8,683 nt of DNA from an uncultured bacterium (GTDB lineage: Bacteria; Patescibacteria; Microgenomatia; Levybacterales; UBA12049): the NCBI GenBank assembly GCA_946885425.1, contig CAMPGJ010000040.1:1-8683 (forward strand). The letters are read 5' to 3'. The translations under genes were made by a program, and so were the position numbers. Within the stretch, counting starts at the first letter, position 1. Every line of letters starts with the position of its first letter. This document shows positions 5,599-8,683 of the stretch, one piece after another. The notes below the pieces were generated by a model. It saw nothing but the letters and a program-made list of their open reading frames with translations, did no database searches and was not told the DNA's origin.

Positions 5599-5652
5599 TA
5601 GACCCTAGACCCTACCCTAGACCCTAGACCCTAGACCCTAGACCCTAGACCC
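5599..5652. repeat. TAGACCC heptamer array upstream of the phosphotransferase gene
   Basis: Seven exact TAGACCC units and one 5-bp truncated unit (TACCC at 5613-5617) run without gaps. The array ends 22 bp before the ATG at 5675. It resembles a telomere-type repeat but is short and internal, and belongs with the other heptamer arrays of this window. Confidence 0.93.
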
Positions 5653-5668
5653 TTCTAAAATATATACT
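5639..5668 (+). promoter_or_regulatory. Probable leaderless promoter of the phosphotransferase gene
   Basis: TATACT at 5663-5668 (five of six to TATAAT) ends exactly six bases before the ATG at 5675, so the expected start site is the A of the start codon. Spaced 18 bp upstream, TAGACC at 5639-5644, part of the heptamer array, matches TTGACA at four of six positions. No Shine-Dalgarno is present. The -10 is reasonably convincing; the -35 is inference. Confidence 0.55.
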
Positions 5669-5674
5669 TAATAT

Positions 5675-8287
5675 ATGACACAGAAGCTGGTGTATCTATT
5701 TCCTCAGGACTCAGAGTCCACCATCGCGGAAGTTGGTGGGAAAGGCTTGTCACTTATAGTGGGAAGTGGGGCAGGATTACCCGTTCCCCCGGGATTTATT
5801 TTATCTGCTAATTTCTTCTCTGCATGGATGACACAACTCCAGAAGACGAAGGCTTGGACGGCGTTTCTTAAAGCAAACGATAAAGAGTTGCAAAGTACTT
5901 GCGATAATCTAAAAAAAGAAGCCTTAACATGCATCTTCACCTCAGAACAAAAAGACCTAGTGAAGGAATCTCTGAAAAATTATCCTGCGCATACACTATT
6001 TGCTGTCCGCTCATCTTCTCCTGAAGAAGATCTGGAAGGGGCATCATTTGCAGGCGGTTATGAAACAGTACTTGGCGTCTCACCAGATCATTTGGAAACA
6101 GCTATTAAAAAAGCATTTGCCTCCTGTCTGGATTACCGCGTCGTTATGTATAAGAAGGAGAACGGATTTGCTATAACCAAACCTAAAATAGCTGTCATAA
6201 TCCAGGAGCAGATAGCCAGTCACATCTCCGGAGTGGGATTTTCTCTCAACCCTGTTACCAACAATTATGATGAAGCAGTATTTAATGCCAATTGGGGACT
6301 GGGGGAGACGGTTGTCGCCGGTCTGGCAACTCCGGACACCTATACTGTTGATAAAGTATCAGAAGAAATAAAGCAAAAAACAATCGGTACAAAAGAGCTC
6401 TCTCTTTGGCTAGGTGCAAAAGGCGGCACAGAAAAGAAACTTCACTATAAAAGTAAAGAAAGCACATTGTCCGACAGACAAGTTATTGAACTAACAAAAC
6501 TAATTAAGAATGTGGAAGAGTATTATAAAAAGCCAATGGATATAGAATGGGCATATGCAAACAATCACCTATTCTTATTACAAGCAAGACCTATCACGTC
6601 GTACATACCAATGGCACCAGATATGCTCACCCAACCGGGAGAAAAAAAGCGCCTCTATCTGGATGTGACTGTCACTGCCCAAGGCATGAACAAACCCGTC
6701 TCCAAAATGGGTACATCAATGTTCCGCCAGCTTCTGAAAATAATTGGCAGGATCATCGCCGGACGCGATATCACACGCAACATTGATACAACAGTAGGCT
6801 GGATCAGCGATGGGAAAATATTTATCAATCTTTCTAATGCTTTTGTTATAGCGGGCAAAAAGAGAATTTTGGAGATACTCGCTATTATCGATCCACTCGG
6901 TGTAAAAGCTATAGAACCGCTTGACGAAAACATATATAAATCATCTACCCCAAAGTTGCTTCTCTTGCCGTTTATTCTTCTGTTACGGTTACCCGAAATT
7001 CTATTCTTTATCCATCAGGCAAAAAGTAATCCGGATAGGACACACCTGCATGTTCAAAAAAGTCTTAAATCATTTGAACAAGAAAGTAAAAACATCGCTG
7101 AAGAAGATATGCCGCTTCATCAACTTATTGATGTATTGATTCATAAAATGTTTTTTCAAGTTTTCAAAAAAACAGTACCACTAACAGTTGCCTCACGCAT
7201 CGCTCTAAATAAAATGAAAAGCATAGTAGGGGATGATCCTGAAGTAAGTACATTAGAACTTGCCTTACCTCATAATATGACAATAGAAATGGGTCTGGCA
7301 CTCTCACATGTCGCAAGACTCCTCCCTGATAATCTCACTCAAGAACAATTAGATGAAAAGATTGATAAGAAGCAATTACCTCAGGATTTTCTCATTGCCT
7401 GGCAGCTCTTCCTGGATAGATATGGGCATAGAGGAGCATCTGAAATAGACCTCGCAGCGCCCAGGTACCGAGATAACCCGCGTCTTCTTCTCGATCTTCT
7501 TCTCTCCATGAAAAACACAGATGGAGAGGACGCTCAAACAAAATTTGAGAACAATCAACAAGAGCGCAAAAAAGCATACGAAAGGCTTCATGAGAAACTG
7601 CTTGCTAAAAACCAACGCCTGGCTCAAACATTTGCCAAAGAATATCATTTCTTTGAAACCTTTGGGGGATATAGAGAAACACACAAATTCTATTTGGTTC
7701 TCACCGTCGCTCTTGTAAGGCAAAAAGTTCTCAAACAAGCAAATATGCTCGTCGCCTCAAATCGTCTGGATGAAGTAAACCAAGTTTTCGATCTAACCAT
7801 TGATCAACTGGACCAAGCCAGGCATGACACATCTCTAGACCTAAGAAAGCTTGCGCAGGATAATACTACTTTTCTCAAAAAACTATCGAGCGTCCCTCAA
7901 GCTCCATCCATAATTGACTCCAGGGGATTTATCCCCAGACCTCCTACACCGCCTCTGCATAAAGGAGAACATGCAGGCACGCCTATCTCACCCGGCATTA
8001 TCAGAGGTAGAGTAAAAGTCCTTCATACACCGGATGAAAAGCCATTAGAAAAAGGAGAGATTCTCGTCGCCAGAGCCACTGACCCGGGGTGGACTCCACT
8101 TTTTGTGAATGCAGCCGGCCTCATACTGGAAATCGGCGGCTCACTCCAACATGGAGCATTGGTCGCCCGGGAATACGGATTGCCATGCGTAGCAGGAATT
8201 GAAAACGCAACAAGTTTATGGAAAGATGGCACACTGATTGAAATAAACGGCGCCTCAGGAATCATACGAACCATAAAAGAGATTTGA
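5675..8287 (+). CDS. PEP synthase/rifampin-phosphotransferase-like ATP-dependent dikinase, substrate unknown
   Basis: Family members transfer the beta-phosphate of ATP through a swivelling phosphohistidine to a substrate. The ATP-grasp domain (about 1-312) shows GGKG with K23, R112 in VRSSSPEEDLEGASFAGGYET, ANWGLGE near residue 210, and E291, Q303 and R305 in DIEWA...LLQARPIT. A largely helical middle domain (about 320-750) begins YLDVTVTAQGMNKPVSKMG and has a hydrophobic leucine-rich stretch near 430-450. The phosphohistidine domain (about 767-870) carries the catalytic histidine H826 in GGSLQHGALVAREYG. The C-terminal PEP/pyruvate-binding barrel of true PEP synthase and PPDK is absent. Length, domain order and histidine position closely match rifampin phosphotransferase (RPH; about 867 aa, H825), and B. 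subtilis YvkC is a similar uncharacterised case. The drug or other substrate cannot be inferred. Residues 752-766 are a proline-rich linker. Confidence 0.9.
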   Translation: MTQKLVYLFPQDSESTIAEVGGKGLSLIVGSGAGLPVPPGFILSANFFSAWMTQLQKTKAWTAFLKANDKELQSTCDNLKKEALTCIFTSEQKDLVKESLKNYPAHTLFAVRSSSPEEDLEGASFAGGYETVLGVSPDHLETAIKKAFASCLDYRVVMYKKENGFAITKPKIAVIIQEQIASHISGVGFSLNPVTNNYDEAVFNANWGLGETVVAGLATPDTYTVDKVSEEIKQKTIGTKELSLWLGAKGGTEKKLHYKSKESTLSDRQVIELTKLIKNVEEYYKKPMDIEWAYANNHLFLLQARPITSYIPMAPDMLTQPGEKKRLYLDVTVTAQGMNKPVSKMGTSMFRQLLKIIGRIIAGRDITRNIDTTVGWISDGKIFINLSNAFVIAGKKRILEILAIIDPLGVKAIEPLDENIYKSSTPKLLLLPFILLLRLPEILFFIHQAKSNPDRTHLHVQKSLKSFEQESKNIAEEDMPLHQLIDVLIHKMFFQVFKKTVPLTVASRIALNKMKSIVGDDPEVSTLELALPHNMTIEMGLALSHVARLLPDNLTQEQLDEKIDKKQLPQDFLIAWQLFLDRYGHRGASEIDLAAPRYRDNPRLLLDLLLSMKNTDGEDAQTKFENNQQERKKAYERLHEKLLAKNQRLAQTFAKEYHFFETFGGYRETHKFYLVLTVALVRQKVLKQANMLVASNRLDEVNQVFDLTIDQLDQARHDTSLDLRKLAQDNTTFLKKLSSVPQAPSIIDSRGFIPRPPTPPLHKGEHAGTPISPGIIRGRVKVLHTPDEKPLEKGEILVARATDPGWTPLFVNAAGLILEIGGSLQHGALVAREYGLPCVAGIENATSLWKDGTLIEINGASGIIRTIKEI

Positions 8288-8290
8288 GAT

Positions 8291-8674
8291 TTATACATCA
8301 TACATCTGTTTCTTCTGATTCCCCAGTAACTTTAAGAGCATATAATTTGTCGGAATAAAAACAACTATTGTAATAAGCACGATCCCCAATATGGTTCGCA
8401 TAGGATTAGAAAAATGATCCAGATAAAATAAAAACGTACGGCAATTATCTATAACATGGACACAGTTGGTTGTATCATGAGGACCCGCAAAAAAATAGGT
8501 GAGAGAAGCTGCTACTGCAGTAAAAATACATGCGCCTATCCAGGCTGTTTTGTGAATTACTTTTTCTTTTATTATGCCAATGAATAGAAATGGAATCATA
8601 AAAACATGATACGATGTGATCAGGAAATCTTTTGTGGAATAATTGCCTGTAAATAAATAATCAGTCAACCCCAT
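8291..8674 (-). CDS. Small integral membrane protein with three predicted helices, possibly 5'-truncated
   Basis: Function unknown. The 127-aa product shows three hydrophobic segments at about residues 17-35, 43-63 and 92-114. The loop between helices 2 and 3 contains two cysteines (C71 and C78) in NCVHVIDNC, which could form a disulphide if that loop is extracytoplasmic. The tail (LGNQKKQMYDV) is mildly basic, and the inside-positive rule would favour a cytoplasmic C-terminus. No family is recognised with confidence. The reading frame stays open upstream of this ATG to the window edge (three further codons) and no Shine-Dalgarno precedes it, so the true start may lie outside. It converges on the phosphotransferase gene with only 3 bp between the two stop codons, and no terminator hairpin separates them. 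Confidence 0.75.
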   Translation of the reverse strand: MGLTDYLFTGNYSTKDFLITSYHVFMIPFLFIGIIKEKVIHKTAWIGACIFTAVAASLTYFFAGPHDTTNCVHVIDNCRTFLFYLDHFSNPMRTILGIVLITIVVFIPTNYMLLKLLGNQKKQMYDV

Positions 8675-8683
8675 AAAACTTTT

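Noticed and set aside
5599..5652. TAGACCC array as a telomere or CRISPR array
   Set aside because: The units are contiguous with no spacers, too short for CRISPR, and the array is internal with genes on both sides, so neither reading fits.
7376..7738. 120-codon minus-strand ORF within the phosphotransferase gene
   Set aside because: It is antisense to a continuous conserved coding sequence and its composition looks unlike a protein.
5675..8287. Bona fide PEP synthase or pyruvate phosphate dikinase
   Set aside because: The protein ends right after the phosphohistidine domain and lacks the C-terminal PEP/pyruvate-binding barrel needed for that reaction.
8285..8287. UGA recoded as glycine, as in Gracilibacteria
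   Set aside because: The phosphotransferase ends naturally at this TGA directly after a complete swivelling domain, and I saw no in-frame TGA in any gene.

Overview
The window holds six genes and an unusually dense set of small dispersed repeats. It looks like a piece of an uncultivated, moderately AT-rich bacterial genome. Several signs fit the candidate phyla radiation (Patescibacteria, perhaps Microgenomates-like): the repeat families, the divergent HflX linker motif, and a 96-aa hypothetical of a type I associate with that group. No rRNA or other phylogenetic marker is present, so this assignment is tentative. UGA is used as a normal stop codon, which argues against the UGA-recoding lineages. 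No gene has a convincing Shine-Dalgarno sequence.

Layout. Positions 65-2596 (minus) encode a three-domain LigD (phosphoesterase, ATP-dependent ligase, primase-polymerase). Positions 2801-3574 (minus) encode Ku. Together they form a complete two-component bacterial non-homologous end-joining module, transcribed ku then ligD. Divergent from ku, at 3830-4120 (plus), is a small hypothetical. It converges on hflX (4201-5319, minus), a ribosome-associated GTPase. Divergent from hflX, at 5675-8287 (plus), is an 870-aa PEP-synthase-like phosphotransferase. It has an ATP-grasp domain and a swivelling phosphohistidine domain but no C-terminal PEP/pyruvate barrel, which is the architecture of rifampin phosphotransferase. 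It converges, with 3 bp between the stop codons, on a three-helix membrane protein (8291-8674, minus) that may run off the right edge.

Repeats are the most striking content. ligD carries four unrelated repeat insertions, all in frame: an 88-bp two-hairpin element, an imperfect stem-loop, a five-copy heptamer array and a perfect 28-bp palindrome. Three of them lie at or near domain boundaries or in a probable loop. The hflX/phosphotransferase spacer holds what looks like a nest of three elements, one inside another. Three elements share the same plan: GTCAT at each end and two hairpins back to back. Most spacers also contain short tandem repeats of 7 or 8 bp, each with a different unit. One runs into the 3' end of hflX, and another ends 22 bp before the phosphotransferase start.

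Two promoters look leaderless: hflX has an extended -10 (TGTTATAAT) and the phosphotransferase has TATACT, each placed so that transcription should begin at or within a few bases of the ATG. The two NHEJ genes work together (Ku binds ends and recruits LigD). The other genes show no evident functional link to them.
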